Counted from the first letter of the stretch, positions 48,616-61,300 are shown. The stretch is 64,000 bases of DNA from Lyophyllum atratum (GCA_014905825.1 JACGCN010000006.1:2046001-2110000); one strand, 5' to 3'. Notes: generated by a model not told the origin, from the sequence alone. Translations and numbers: made by a program.

Positions 48616-49854
48616 TTAGTTGCATACATCCAAGTTGAAGAATTTGCCTAGGCGGAAGTTGCTGTCATAGGCGTTCATGTTCTGGAGCCATCCATTGAGG
48701 AATTGGTGCAAACTGGAAAAAACGTCAACATGCAACCCTGATAGACAAAGATATTCATCCGTACTAGTCACAGTTGTTCTGGCATGTGCAACAGCTCGTC
48801 TTGGCAGCAGCAGTGGCCTTGCCCTTGACAAGCAAAATATTAGGCTTCAGTGCGGAACGCAGGGCAAACGCTACGTACAAAAGTCAAGCCTTTGTGCCAG
48901 CCATTGTAAGAACCGATGCTCAAGAGCAGGTCGCCACCATTGTTCTTCAAGGTATCGGCGAAGTACTTGGCTCCCGTACGGATATTGAAGTCCTTTTGAG
49001 ACAAATGAGAAATCTAGGGAAGTAGACGAAAAGAAATTTTGATACGAACAGGATCACGGCAGTTCCCTCCGGGAGCGCCAGCACATTTCTCTTTAGTGAT
49101 CTGCATAAGACCTTGCTCACCAGCACCTCCCACAGTGTTCGGGTTGCAAGAGCTCTCTTGCATGGCGAAAGATGCAAGCATGATGGCAGGAATATTAAAC
49201 TGTCCGCCGTATTGCTCAAACAAGTGAACGTATTTGGAGCAAGCCAAGAATGGGCCTTTTCCAGAGTTGATAGCGGTGGATAGAGGCACGGCGATAACAT
49301 CCGTAACCTTGATGAAGGGAGGGTTCCAACCACCTTCGGTAAGGCCACAGTTGAGCCAATCGATGCTCCCATTGGGTCCGCTTGTACGAGAGGTCTGCCC
49401 TGCAAGGGGTACGTAGACTCTTGAATAATAGTTTCCTTGATAAGGAAATTCTACATACTGGTTGCGCCAATGGTACCACAGCTAGATTTGACATTCAGCA
49501 ATCCACCGGTGTTGCTTGACTTGGGAGGCTGATTCTGGGGCTTGGGGAAGGATCAGCCTTAACGCTCGTTGGCTTGGGCTTAGGTGACGTGGTGCTTGAG
49601 GGAACAGCAGCCTGTGGACGGAACTAATCAGAACAAAATGGAATGACGTGGAAGTTGACTGTGCTCACGCCGTTGTTGAGACCAGTGGGACGAGCCTTGC
49701 ATCCCTTTCTCTTAACAGATTTAGCAACGAGTGTGGGGGAACGAGCGGACATCTTTGAGTGACGGGAAATCAATGCACGACTGTCGTGAGGGTTACTAGC
49801 GCTGACGGCCAGAGCAGTGGCCAAAACAGCAAGGATCGTAGCAGAAACCTTCAT
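48616..49854 (-). CDS. Secreted lysozyme-like (lytic transglycosylase fold) protein
   Basis: A signal peptide (MKVSATILAVLATALAVSA) starts at ATG 49854. A Pro-rich linker leads to a goose-lysozyme/SLT-type domain with IPAIMLASFAMQESSCNPNTVG (catalytic Glu in QESS), GEQGLMQI and LSIGSYNGWHKG. Exons are 49669-49854, 49459-49623, 49050-49399, 48879-48992, 48765-48823 and 48616-48712. The second exon is one base short for its phases. The break lies next to a four-base C/G run near 49545 in the linker, so the reference sequence may have lost a base. The predicted role is cleavage of peptidoglycan or chitin-like glycans outside the cell, possibly against bacteria, inferred from the fold. Confidence 0.85.
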
Positions 49855-50867
49855 GACAGCGAACGATGAAGAAAAGGGGAGGACGTGGTTGAGAAGAGAA
49901 AGATGGAGGAAATCATAATGGCGGCTTCAACAGTCCGTTTAATGACAATTTGTCACACTGTGACCACCTTGTGGACAACAAGAGCCTTGGCGTTACGGTT
50001 GCGTTCAGATTTGTGATGGTATGGACTCTGGAGTCTACACTGAGGGAGACTGAGAGACGCTGTCAGGCGAGTGTACGGCAGGAAATGGTGGAAGATCAGG
50101 AAGGCTCATACGCAAGAAGTCTTTGCGCGGCAAAGTAATTTTGGACCGAAGGCTGTCATTGTGATGCATGAAGGCGGCGGTAAACAAATGTCAACCGCAG
50201 CAGTAGAGAGCATAGGTCGGGTAATTGGGACTCATGGACAGCTCTCATGGAATGCGCAGGCTCGACCGGGGAAGATTCTCGATCGAGGGTGTTTCAGCAT
50301 TGACAGTAGAGTCAGAACAGGTGCTGTGATTCACATTGTGCCGGAGGCTGTGAGTCAGTGGCGCGGTTGTTGACTGCTGTTAGAGCTGGGGGACGCCCGC
50401 CTGACTCGCCCGCCGTTAGAGTGACTCGCCGTTTAAAACTACACACCCTCGCTCGCCGTCTACCCCTACTCGCTCGCACACAACAACCGTTATCAAGCCC
50501 TTTCGCATCTACCTGCAAATCACCAGAATTCACCAACAAAGTCCTTCGTTGCCGACGAAAAGACTTTGTATCGGATAGTCCAAATCGTTGATTTGGACGT
50601 CCGGCTCTAACCCACTAGCTGAAATGTATTCATTCTCCATACCTCGATTTTCCCGCCCGTCGCCCAAATTCTCCGTCTCTGCGCTTCCCAAACCTTTCTT
50701 TCCGCCGTGTCTCTTCCGGATCCTACGCTACTTTAATCATTAATGCGTACTCTAAGTCAACCTAATCTCCCTTTACAGTCCCTCCCGCTGCAGTAACCCC
50801 CGCTCTCTATTGGCCCTCTCGCAATCTTGTTTTCAAACACCACCGCTCAGTCCCAAGAATCTATATC
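49855..50867. other. Intergenic region
   Basis: About 1 kb lies between the start of the lysozyme-like gene and the start of the cyclin gene, so it holds both upstream regions. The second half is C/T-rich, as is common before fungal start codons. No coding frame is convincing. Confidence 0.5.
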
Positions 50868-52997
50868 ATGCACGCCTTACATTCGCTCGCCCACCGGGCT
50901 CCACCAGCTACTCGTACCCGTGTACGCTGGCAACCTTACACATCTATTCCCGTCTCTTCATGCTCGTCTTCCTCGTCTCGATCATCTCCACTCACCTCTT
51001 ATCTGAATACCCCCGCCTCTTCTGTATCATCATCACCACAAATTGCCACTCCCACATGCGACGTTGAACGCATCCGCCAAATATTACCATCTGCAGCTGC
51101 CCAGTTAAAGGATCCGCTTCTAAGGGACTCCCATCGGAACAAGCATACAAGTAGCTTAGTTGGTGAGCAGCTCATCCTCCTCCGAGCCTTCTTTACAGCA
51201 TCTGTTTTCTATTGCTGACAAATGAACATTTCAAGATCAAGCTGTAAAGTCCCTATGCGAGATATGGCGTCCCCAAGACATCCCTCCGGTCTTCATCGCA
51301 TCGGCTCGGTCGATGGTCACGGGAGGCGCTACGTATGAACACAATCCGATCGAGCAGAAGCCTTCTACAAGAAACCGAACCCGAAACACGCAGCTCCCAT
51401 CACCCGTTTCGCCTTCCACCCTCCCTTCACCTACCCTCACGGCGTCGTCATCGTCCCCATCACCTTCGACGCTCGCCCAAGTACTTCCCCTATCCGAACA
51501 AGACATCGCAAGCACACATGGTACACGTAGTAACCTTGTGCCGATCAAGGCCTTCGTTCATGAGGTCCTAAGGCGCTCTCGCACCTCAGGATGTGTTCTC
51601 CAAACAGCTCTATGCTACCTTGAAGCAATCCGGGCGAAGGTCCCTGAACTTGTTCAACAAGAGCACTCTGGTGACGGCGTCAAAGGCGAGCCGGATCTAG
51701 GCGACCGAGTCACCATTGCAACCCCGGCTGAACTAGAACGCGAATCCGAATTCGCTATGAGTCTCGATTCAGTTGTAAGCAATGATGCATGCACCGATGA
51801 TGACCTGATGGCCACTGTCCGAATATATGATAATGGTCCAGACAACTGCCTCGACAACCTCGCAAGCTCCTCGCACGCAAGCAACGATCCTGCTAGTCAG
51901 AAGCTCCCCCCTGGACCCGCTCTGCCTTCTCTTCCTCCCCTCCCATCACCCCTTCTTTGTCCTCGTCGTGCTTTCTTGGCATCATTGATTCTTGCGTCGA
52001 AGTTTACGCAGGATAAGTGCTACTCGAATCGTGCCTGGGCGAAGCTATCCGGTCTACCTCCACGCGAAATCGGCCGATGTGAACGGGCATTGGGTGAGGC
52101 TCTCGAGTGGCGTCTATGGGTCGGAAAACAACCTTCAGCAGCAGCACCACAAGCTCCTTCTCCCCCGCTCCTCCCTTCCACCAATCGACCAGTTGTACGG
52201 TCTCATAGCGAAGGGTCTCTGTTCACTACAACGCCCGCTCAACACCCATTCATGGTTCAGGATGAGAAGTGCATTGCGTCATTGCCTGGGTCTAGTATCT
52301 CGACACATCGTGGTCTTCGACGATGCGCTACTCTTCCTACGGAAGCCTATGTTGCCCCAGCCCCGGTGCCTATCGACGTACCTTTGGATCATCCCCCTTG
52401 GCGGACTTCGAACCCCACGTCATCTTGTTCATCTGACCTTAGTGAGAACGACATGTATTACCCAGATCAGATGTCACTTGCGGAAACCTATCCTTTGAAG
52501 GTGATACTATTGTTATATTCTTTCGAGCCCTACTGATGTTTCATTCGCCTCAGCCCATGGATCTGTGTCCGTCAACATCGGCATGCTCCCAATACACGGA
52601 AAAGATTAGCCTAAGCCCGAGCCCACAGACGCCTGGGCTCAGCTACTCGCCATCGTCGACAGAATCATGTTCCGGGGACCGTACGATCCAGATGTCGTCC
52701 TTCTTGGACGACTCGATGGGAACGTTCAATTCGGGGCATCTGGGCATCAGCAGTTCCGAGTCATGGCCGTGGCTGGACACCTCCGATATTGCCCCGTGCT
52801 TACAGAAGACACCTCTCCATACTACGAATGTGTCACACAAACACAATCCGATCTTCGAACATTTCGGACCCATGCCATCAGTCGCTGGTTACGCCAGTTC
52901 CCTGCCATTCCAGGTCCCACTTGGTGCTGGTGCGGATGCCGTTGGATGCTTGTGGCCTACAGAGAAAGCCACGCTGATGTACCCGCTGCCGTCATGA
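50868..52997 (+). CDS. Pho85-type cyclin (PCL/Pho80 family)
   Basis: This is a regulatory subunit for a Pho85-like cyclin-dependent kinase. Three exons (50868-51162, 51236-52500, 52554-52997) give 667 residues. The N-terminus is Ser/Pro-rich and disordered. The cyclin box runs through VPIKAFVHEVLRRSRTSGCVLQTALCYLEA, is interrupted by a long acidic/Pro insert, and resumes at CPRRAFLASLILASKFTQDKCYSNRAWAKLSGL and CERALGEALEWRLWVG, the usual PCL signature. The rest is low-complexity, with many Ser/Pro sites that a kinase could modify. The start at 50868 is the first ATG of the open frame; an upstream exon cannot be excluded. Confidence 0.88.
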
Positions 52998-53443
52998 TTA
53001 GGACCTCGTTAGCGTCATGTCACTATGGATGTACTTACACTCTCCTTTCCTTTTGTGTGCTATGAATGGCCTACCGCTGCTATTCCTTTTTTACATGTGT
53101 TATTTCCGTTATATTTTTTTACTTGCAAGGCTGCATGGATTCTTTATGTCTTGACATTAGTTTTTGATCGTCTCATGTACAATCTGTCCTGCCCTTTTAC
53201 CTCATGCCGATGTCTGAGCACAGATTTGTATATCTGTCGTGCGTTCTGCCTCGCAGCCTACTTTCCTGGTAAGAAGCAGGTAAGAAGTCATAGTATCCGT
53301 AACTTATGCCTTCCAACTTTGTGTACAATTAACTCTACTAGTAAAGTATATACCCGATAGATTTTTCTCGTTCTCAACATGCCTTGTCTGTTAATTTCAT
53401 GGTATTACATTGTTACAACTGCATGCTAATCCTGATTCACTGT
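52998..53443. other. Intergenic region between convergent genes
   Basis: This T-rich segment holds the 3' ends of the cyclin gene and the minus-strand gene that stops at 53444. No coding frame is supported. Confidence 0.55.
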
Positions 53444-54156
53444 TCACTCATTGAAAAATTCCAGTGCAGTGTCCGCCGTCTGAATTGCACGCCAGGTAGC
53501 TTCGTCCGTGAACAAAGAATGGAAGAGAATATCGTCTTTGCCCTAGTCATATCCCAATGAGCAACGCAGCGAGTATAACCAGCATTCGAAAATTAACCAC
53601 TCACTCTATTAGGTGGGTCGTGGATTCTAGTTGGAAGGTATTAGCAACGCAGCGATTAGACGATCATCCTTGGAGGGCGCACCTGACGTGAACAAAGCCC
53701 TCGCCGTCATCGTCCTTGATAGCAGGTATCTTTATCTTTCCAAATATTATGGTCCCATACGCAGTAGCTGCACTTCGAACCTGCAACTCCAGCTATCAGC
53801 AGCGACTCCCTAAACGTATAGACAACGGACCTCAACCAAGTCTTTCTCGATATCAAAGTTGGTCAGCTCTTGGTCGGAGACCCCAGCAGCCCTTGACCAC
53901 ATCCTGGGCTCATGCTGGTCCCAATGGCGCCGCGATCTGATTATTTCTGCTCTGATCGCTGGACGCGCGATAGTGAAAGCTTCTATAGCATTCTGTTGCG
54001 GTGGATGAGGGTCGTTCAAGCTGACTGTTTCTGCGGTAGCTGTGGAAAAGGATATTTCAAGGTATGTCGGATCTAGAGATACAGGAAACTCACCCATAAC
54101 TGTGTTGACTATCCAGTCGTTGGGGGTCGGAAGGAATCAAATGTGATCAACGTCAT
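53444..54156 (-). CDS. Conserved unknown protein of about 163 residues
   Basis: Five exons (54094-54156, 53831-54039, 53683-53780, 53605-53626, 53444-53542) join with good splice sites. The product begins MTLITFDSFRP and contains PNDWIVNTVM, ATAETVSLNDPHPPQQNAIE, RSRRHWDQHEP, YGTIIFGKIKIPA, DGEGFVHVR and a closing FTDEATWRAIQTADTALEFF. Exon 1 is one base short for its phases, next to a five-C run near 54127, which suggests a lost base. Exon 4 has only 22 nt. The composition suggests a small folded cytosolic protein. I do not recognise a named domain. Confidence 0.65.
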
Positions 54157-54757
54157 CTCATCATTGGCTGGACTCAGCTGATGTAAACACACTTAGTCTT
54201 GAGTTCACTATCACTATCCAACCTAAGGCCTAGGCGCCAGCTGGGCTTCGTCTATCACGACTTGTAACTTATAGAAGAAAACCGTCACTTCAGGTCACTT
54301 CATGCTCTCCCGCATGAAGTCTTAGCACTCCCTGCGCCACCTCCGAGCCCATGCCCATTCCGGGATTACATACCGCATCGGTAATAGCATTCAAACCCTT
54401 GTCCCCAGGACTTGCCAGCAGACCCAGCGTCCATCCTTCCACACCAGACAGCTTGCGAACTGGAAATAGTTTGGCGTCTTCCAATGGTCTTCGGAGACTT
54501 GTGCATGTGAAACATACTTCTCTGTTGGTTGGCCTTATGGGAATCGTGGGGAGATGGGTCGTGGACGGAGCTCCTAGGCTATCTTTATCTTCGTACCACA
54601 TGGTCCGTCCCAACGGTCACTCGGGAACCTCCAAACCAACTCTTCTGAGCTATTTTTGACTCATTCTACTGCTTCTTCACGCAGTGTATCGTCGTTTCGC
54701 CTTATAAGCTACGGTTTCAATGTCGTCAAGTGGTCTGATACCCCGAAATTTTTACAG
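54157..54757. other. Divergent upstream region
   Basis: About 600 bp separate the conserved unknown gene (-) from the aspartic protease (+). A 102-codon minus-strand frame (54290-54601) starts with ATG, but it lacks family features and splice support, so I leave it uncalled. Confidence 0.45.
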
Positions 54758-56339
54758 ATGAAGCGGCTTTCACCAGTGTTTCTTGGACTTGTCCTTTTCG
54801 CTGCCACACAGGTGCTGGGTCAGATCCCACAAACCATTCATCTGGAATCCCGTATTGCCCCCTCAGGAGCATCTTTGAAACGGAGAGCACTGGCCCCTTC
54901 GAATATTCCGCTGGCAGATTTCTTCAAAGGCACCGATCTCCAGTAACTATTCAACATAAATCTTCCTTCTATTGCAAGTATTAACTCTCCATCAACAGAT
55001 GGTTTGGGAATATATCTGGTTGGCCCCGTCCCAGACGATGCGTTCCTAGCAGTACTGATATCGATGAAATCTAGTGGGGACTCCGCCTCAGGACATTACG
55101 GTATGTCGCGTTTCTGTAGACAGATGCTCATAGTATATACGAAGCTTTCAGGTTGTGTTTGATACAGGAAGCTCTTCTCTCGAATTCGCTAGTAAGTCAT
55201 CCACATCTTCGCAAGACGCTCCTGCCTGAAACACGGTGTTCCCAGGCACGCTATGTGGACAGGCGTGTGCTTCACAAAAGCAATTCGATTCTTCGAAGAG
55301 CTCTACCTTCGTCGACGGAGGAAGGACTAGCAGTATCACCTTCTCTACTGGTGTCGGTGTCGATCCTGTGGTAGGATCTAACTATAAGTTAACTCTGCGT
55401 AGCGCGAGCGATACCGTATCCGTTGGTGGTCTCAAAGCCACCGCCGTTAGCTTGTTCCTCATTACAAACCAGACGCCGGCCTTCAACATTGACCCATTCA
55501 GTGGGATACAGGGTAAGCTCTACCCCTCATGATACATTGTATAGTCACACAGTCTGCAGGGATGAGTGCAACTGCACAAGGATTCTTTGCCAGCCTCATA
55601 AGCCAGGGTCTCCCTTGTAAGGCAAAATGTTGTGCTCAGGGAGGTCGATATTGAAATATTCGCGCAGCTTTGTTCAGTCTCTTCTTAACCCCGAACGCCG
55701 TCGGTAACGCTGAATTAACAATCGGTGGGATTGACAATACCAAGTTCAAAGGTCCTTATCTATCTATCTTCTTCATTCGACTTCGGCCGACCCAGCTGTA
55801 GGTAACCCTACGTTTGCCTCTCTGCCCGCCGGAAGTTCCTCTACCTGGCGACTTTTGTCACCTCGCTTGTCTGTTAACGGCAAGACCACATCCCTTTTAA
55901 ACACGCAGCGCAGCGTCATTTTCGATAGCGGGACCAGCAATGTCTTATTTTCAACCGCTACCACTGAGGTACTTCTTTTCATGGCGGCGCACACGTCGCT
56001 TTCTAACTGACGCCTTGACCACAGGCCATATATTCATTGATATCTCCTGATATTAAACCAAACGCCGCCGAGCCAGGAACCTATGGAATTGCATGCAATC
56101 GCATTTCCTCATTGCCCGCAGTGATCGACATCGCCTTCACTTCACAAGCTGGGACCCCTTTCAACCTCACGATCCCAAGTAGCGAGCTTAGTGTGGGGCC
56201 ATTTGCAAATGACCCATCCCTCTGTCAGACTCTCATCAATGCTTTCGACGGTCTGGACCTTGTCGGGGGCAGCGTGTTGAAACACTACTACAGCATTTGG
56301 GACGTCGGAGGCAGACGGCTTGGCTTTGCTCCCGTTTGA
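54758..56339 (+). CDS. Secreted pepsin-like aspartic protease (family A1)
   Basis: This aspartic endopeptidase has a signal peptide (MKRLSPVFLGLVLFAATQVLG) and a short propeptide. Nine exons (54758-54942, 54999-55018, 55075-55100, 55152-55191, 55246-55512, 55560-55616, 55668-55751, 55802-55968, 56025-56339) give 386 residues. The two catalytic aspartates lie in VVFDTGSSSLEF and VIFDSGTSNVLF, and the C-terminal lobe ends in YYSIWDVGGRRLGFAPV, all standard for A1 enzymes. The exons around the first aspartate are very short (20, 26 and 40 nt). It is probably a secreted digestive or wall-modifying protease. Confidence 0.94.
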
Positions 56340-56438
56340 AGCAGCATCGGGAATTCTTGGCTACCGCCATCGACTCCACGTGTGGTCTACGAAGAATCTG
56401 TATCGGCGATTGATGGAAATTAACTAGTGGTCTATGTA

Positions 56439-56721
56439 CTGTACGGGAATGTATGGAGGCAACAGCTTTTGGACCGTGACAGGCTGGGATTTGCGTGGCA
56501 ACGCAACCGGGCACCATTGACGCGTGACAGACCCGAAATAAGCAACCGTGCCCACCATCTCGCAGTCATTTTGCGGGCAATTCTTCAAGATTTTTCAAGA
56601 TTTTTTGATGTCACGAAGCTTCACAAGCAACCAGCCCTTCGTTTGCCGTGACATAGGAAGATCTGGCAACCCAACCAAGGCGCCGTGACCGTGACGGTTG
56701 CCTCCATACATTCCCGTACAG
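56439..56721. mobile_element. MITE-like element with 25-bp terminal inverted repeats
   Basis: The first 25 bp (56439-56463, beginning ctgtacggga) are the exact reverse complement of the last 25 bp (56697-56721). Both ends are flanked by TA (56437-56438 and 56722-56723), a target duplication of the kind made by Tc1/mariner-type transposases. The 283-bp interior has no coding frame of size. It lies 99 bp past the aspartic protease stop codon, so it may sit in that gene's 3' UTR. Confidence 0.85.
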
Positions 56722-57305
56722 TATGGGGTCAATTTACTTTTTTTGCTACTCGTCACCATGAACGATCGCCCGGCGGCCTGGGCACGTAACTTTTTCTCCT
56801 TTTTGAGACCGCTCATAAATTACAAAGAAAGGTCATGATTTTTTGATGTTCATGTTGTGTCAAGAAATAATAATATCACACGGACCCGCGGTCGTACCGT
56901 TGTCCGCGGCGGCGCGGCCCGAGTAACATCATCCCCATAATTTGTTGAAGACTACAAGGACGGGGAAAAAATCCATGCTCCACATAACTGGGTCCGCGAC
57001 GAACTATGCGGCCTGGCCTGATACGAATCAGGCTGTAGAGCAAGGACGTGGTTGCGAAACAACAAAACGAGACCGGAGACCCAGCCACACATATACTTCT
57101 TCATCGTCTGGTATTTCAAACTGTAGATATAATAAAGGAGACATTCGACTGTGAACTCGGGCTCGAATCCCGATACACACCGAGTGTAGATATGAACAGG
57201 TTCCTTGCACCGCGTCTTATGATCGAAGCACGCTCAGACGGGTAAAACAATGGCGACGTCTAGTAGCTTGTGTTCTCGACTGACTGCTTCGGAGCCAGCA
57301 GATCT
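56722..57305. other. Intergenic region
   Basis: This stretch has no supported gene. Near 57160 the string tcgggctcgaatcccga resembles a tRNA T-arm, but no matching acceptor or anticodon arm surrounds it. Confidence 0.5.
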
Positions 57306-58382
57306 TCATATGTTAAAATCTGGAATCAGATTCACTGGTATCGAGTATGAGCATCGTTCGAAATGTGTGCAGCCACCATATTCCTGTCCTGTGTGAACTG
57401 GGCCAATGCGAGTGTGAGAACAGGGTAACGTTACGTAGGCGACAAAAATACTGACGTATTCTGATTGGGCGTTCCAGCCCGCGGGCTCGTGATTCAGAGG
57501 ACGAAATCCATTGTGGCGCGATGAATGGGCGCTCTGAGAGTATGCATCATAGCGGGACTGTGCTGGGTATGAAGAGGTTTCAGGTATCATGTTCAAGACG
57601 TTGGGATTGTTTGAGTGGTGGGGATAACCAGAGGATGATGGGCGGTCGTTGTTACTACTGGGAGACGGTCATGGTCTGTACAAATCCGAGAATAGTGGAA
57701 CTCACGGCAAACGACGAGCCGATTCCGATTCTGAAGGCATTGGATGCAGAAGATACTGTTCGCTACCGATATAGGTTAGCGACGTCCTCGGGTATACCGC
57801 CAAAAGCTACCTGACACGCCTTGATGGAAGTGGAATCAGACCTATGTCGGTGCTCGTCCGCCTCGGTGGAGTATGCTCTCGTGTTGGGGGAGTCGACGCT
57901 TCCGACAGGCCGGAAGAACCTGCGGTCGAAGGCCTGCCATCCCCTGAGTCTTTCCTGACGACTGACTTTTTTCGTGCCGGTGCCCCTTCTGGCCACGTAC
58001 ACTGTGCCAAAATACCATCAGATCAGCATCCTTTTAATAAAGTAATCCCTCGTACGTCTCTTTGCCCGTGTGTGCAGCGCATACAATTCGGTTTCGTCTC
58101 GTCACACTGTGCAGTAGCTTTCAATTTTCGTATGTATGGAATCATTGAGTGACACACCTTGATTTTTTTCACTCGACACGTCATGCACCCGGTCTTGCTA
58201 CGGGTGTATTTTGGCCGTTTACGTTGTGTAGGTTCTGGGCGAGGCGGAGATACGACGTGGGTGTGTGCATGGTTCACATGGGGTGCAGAGTAGTACTGGT
58301 TGTGGGTCGGGATATACTGGGTAGGTGCTGGGCTAAAAGGATTGCTTAGTGGCTGCTCTAGAAGAAAGGATGAATTACACAC
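57306..58382 (-). CDS. Zn2Cys6 DNA-binding protein (third regulator), 5' end unresolved
   Basis: The zinc cluster GCMTCRVKKIK-C-DETKPNCMRCTHGQRD-C has the full CX2CX6CX6CX2CX7C spacing and is assembled across introns at 58107-58157 and 58002-58055. Further exons 57818-58001, 57706-57730, 57452-57657 and 57306-57397 encode a Ser/Pro-rich and Asn/Tyr-rich tail without a recognisable middle domain. The first exon called here (58158-58382) has no ATG in frame; the true start lies in an upstream exon I could not place in phase. It is probably a short transcription factor. Unlike the paralogous pair at 17 and 27 kb, its cluster needs no microexon. Confidence 0.75.
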
Positions 58383-61300
58383 TAGGACATGCTGTCGGCC
58401 ATGAACTCGACGATGCGGGGAAGACTTTGCTCTTGCCCGGTTCGCATATCATTTATAAAGGTTTTGAGAGAAGCAAAGAAGCTAAAGATGAACCGTACAC
58501 GCCAATGTTATGGGTCCTTAATCGGCGTGGATCAGGGAATATCAGATCTAGGGTCGTGGGCCAATGTGTAACACGGCGAGCCAGATCCTAGGACTTGCAA
58601 GCACTTCCATGCGTGGGGATTTATCATTTTATTTGTCTCCTTTCACAAATGCTTCTGGCATCTTTTTTCAGGTACACCTCTAAAACATTCCTCCGTGGAA
58701 GAAACAACACACAAAGCCTGTTTATCGCGTCAAGCCACTACTTGGATCCGTTCCCATTATGCATGCGCTCCAAGTCCATGGTCTCAATCATCGCCTACTT
58801 TTTGACGATGGTATTGATGCGTTCCTTCTTTGAGCCACGGTCGGGAGCGCCGAATTGTTCCGATCACCGAGTATCGAAGCAAGGTCAATATCACACCACT
58901 CTCATGATCAGCGTATTCATTCCACTGCATTTCACCTTGTGGAACTCACGGCGACCTCTCCCACTCTCTTGCGCTCCTCAGCACCTTTGACCCCACTTGT
59001 TATCCGCGCGTTATCGTAGAACAAGGGTCTCCAACTGACCCGTATCTCCACCACCGCGGTCCGGATATTAGGTAGGTATTCCTCCGTGGAATCAATTTCA
59101 CCACAGTTATGAAGCCATCACGGTGACGGAGTTCTCAGCATCCATATGTCAAATAATGGCATCAGAACCATGCACCAAGACGCCCAACATGTGGGAATCG
59201 TGAATGCCTGAACGTGGATCATACATAACGAGAAGCACGCTCACCTTTATGTTTGGGAAATTGTACATAATATTCCTTGCGGTGCACATGCTTTGTTTCT
59301 CCTCGTCACAACGACCGAGGTATAGCCATCAACATGCTGTCTCAATGAGCCACAGTGACGTGAGCTATGTAAATCGGGGCAGCTCAGCAACGCACCCCGC
59401 TAGATATGGGCCCTGACACCGAGGACGAAAAATTACAGCGTCGCGTCCAGGGTAGAATATGGAGTCCCGAGGATATCTGGATGCTGTGCAGGACTGATAA
59501 GCCGAGGAGTAGAGTGATCAAATATGTTGTGCTCAACCATTCCTGAGCCTGATATTATGGGTGCGTAAATTCCTAATGGATTCTGATATCATCATGCACT
59601 TGTGATTTGGACCTGCACGTCAGGATATCACGAACTTTGGGATCATCGGGGGCCTAGAAGTTGAGGAGGACTGATGCTGCTGACAGTAATATGGCCCTAT
59701 GGGACACAATTCAGTTGTAATTTGTGTCGACGTCGTCTTTTCAAAGCCTCCGATAGATTGATGGAACATTCTTTGAACGTTGCCGCATGGTGGAGAAAAA
59801 GCATATGGTCTGTGGGGTCTTCTCCAACTAGATTATACTTACAGCCGGACAGCCGTGTTGAAGCGCCTATGCTCTCTGAAAGATGCTGTCTTCCGCCGAA
59901 TCAGATCTCAGATGTTGATGTTTAAAGGTGAAGCATGGCCTTTCGTGTCTGGAAGATATCCTTCTACCCGTCGTCCAGGCTGCCGCTTTGGGGGTGCTGG
60001 GGGACCTCCATGACTGTCAGACCTTGGGACACTGCAATAAAGACTACTTTGACTCGCCGGGGAAAGAGCTGCTTGTGCTGGCCTCTTGGTTTATGTGCTG
60101 AGGTATGTTGGCTGCGTCGTGAAACGAGAGCTCACACAGTGCGCGCACCTGCAGAATAGAACAACACAAATGGCTCTGTCGCAACCGGTATTCAAACCCA
60201 ATATAGCTTCTGCGTCAATGACCCAGTGGATAGCCACAGTTTGTGGCGTCATCGTGTCATCATCTATCGCTTGGAAGCGAAATTTCGTGCCTACTAATGA
60301 ATTGGCGAGTGGGTGAACAGCGGGCGATCTCGCTTATAATTCCGTCATTCACGATCGGTGTCGATCGTGGCGGTCATCAAAAGGTTCGCGCTTAGCTGCC
60401 ACCTTCCCAAATCTTCCCAACTCTATACGCGCTCGAAGATCTCGCCATCAACCTGGAAGAAGAGCTCGTGATGTCAAGGACGAAGCATTGCTCTGAAACC
60501 ATGTGAATTATCCCACAGGAACAAGTCAGCGGCATCGCCCCCGCCCCCCCGCCGATCCCCCTTGGTCAGAGCTTCGTTCTAGTCGCTACTCCAACTAGGC
60601 TCCATATAACATGGAAGATCGTATGGTGGAAATTACCACTGCTTGCGAACGAAATATGCGTTGACTCTAGTCTTTTCCAAGTGCCCGAGTACCCGAACTA
60701 CCGTCCGGCGTTCTGTCCGGGTATAAGGCAGTAGACGGTAGACCTCAAATGGGATTAAGGCTCGGCATCGGTCTCGAGCCAGGTCGAAAGGTAATCTGCA
60801 GGTGCATCGAGGCTGCCGTCACTGGCGACGGCTCGGCAAGCCAATGAAATTTACTGACAAGCGAAGACAGCCAAGATCATCGCTGAGCGTGTGGCATGAC
60901 TGGGAATTTGGAGGCTTGATGTTGTAGAGAGGTCTGTCAGTTTGCAAATACGTTGAAGCATATCTTAATCGAAAAACGTGGATATGGAACAGCGAACTAG
61001 CTAAAATTTTAGTCACGATGGGGCGCTCCTTGTCGATTCGGTGGCATCGGTCAGCAGAATCACGACGTGTATACAGTATGCACCACTTACCCCTCTGGAC
61101 CGACGTGTCACGTTCCAGCACAGACATTGCAGATCCGAGAGATAAGGAACTTCTGGGTACGAACAGGTATGAAGGAGATGTTCGAGAAGCAGAGAAGCCC
61201 AACGCTTCCGGCTTCGAATTCTTGTCCTGGTTGCAGCCATGCGTATCGAGCATGGCACCGGGTCTAGATTTCTAGAGACGTTGCTTCTTGCCAAGCGGCA

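Noticed and set aside
54290..54601. 102-codon minus-strand frame upstream of the aspartic protease
   Set aside because: No family features, splice partner or paralogue; it lies in a divergent promoter.
57130..57200. Possible tRNA near a T-arm-like string
   Set aside because: A 5-bp T-stem with a tRNA-like loop exists, but no acceptor stem, D-arm or anticodon arm can be paired around it on either strand.
59674..60316. Overlapping plus-strand frames in the gene-poor region
   Set aside because: No recognisable protein motif, no consistent splicing and several frames of equal length; likely chance or decayed sequence.
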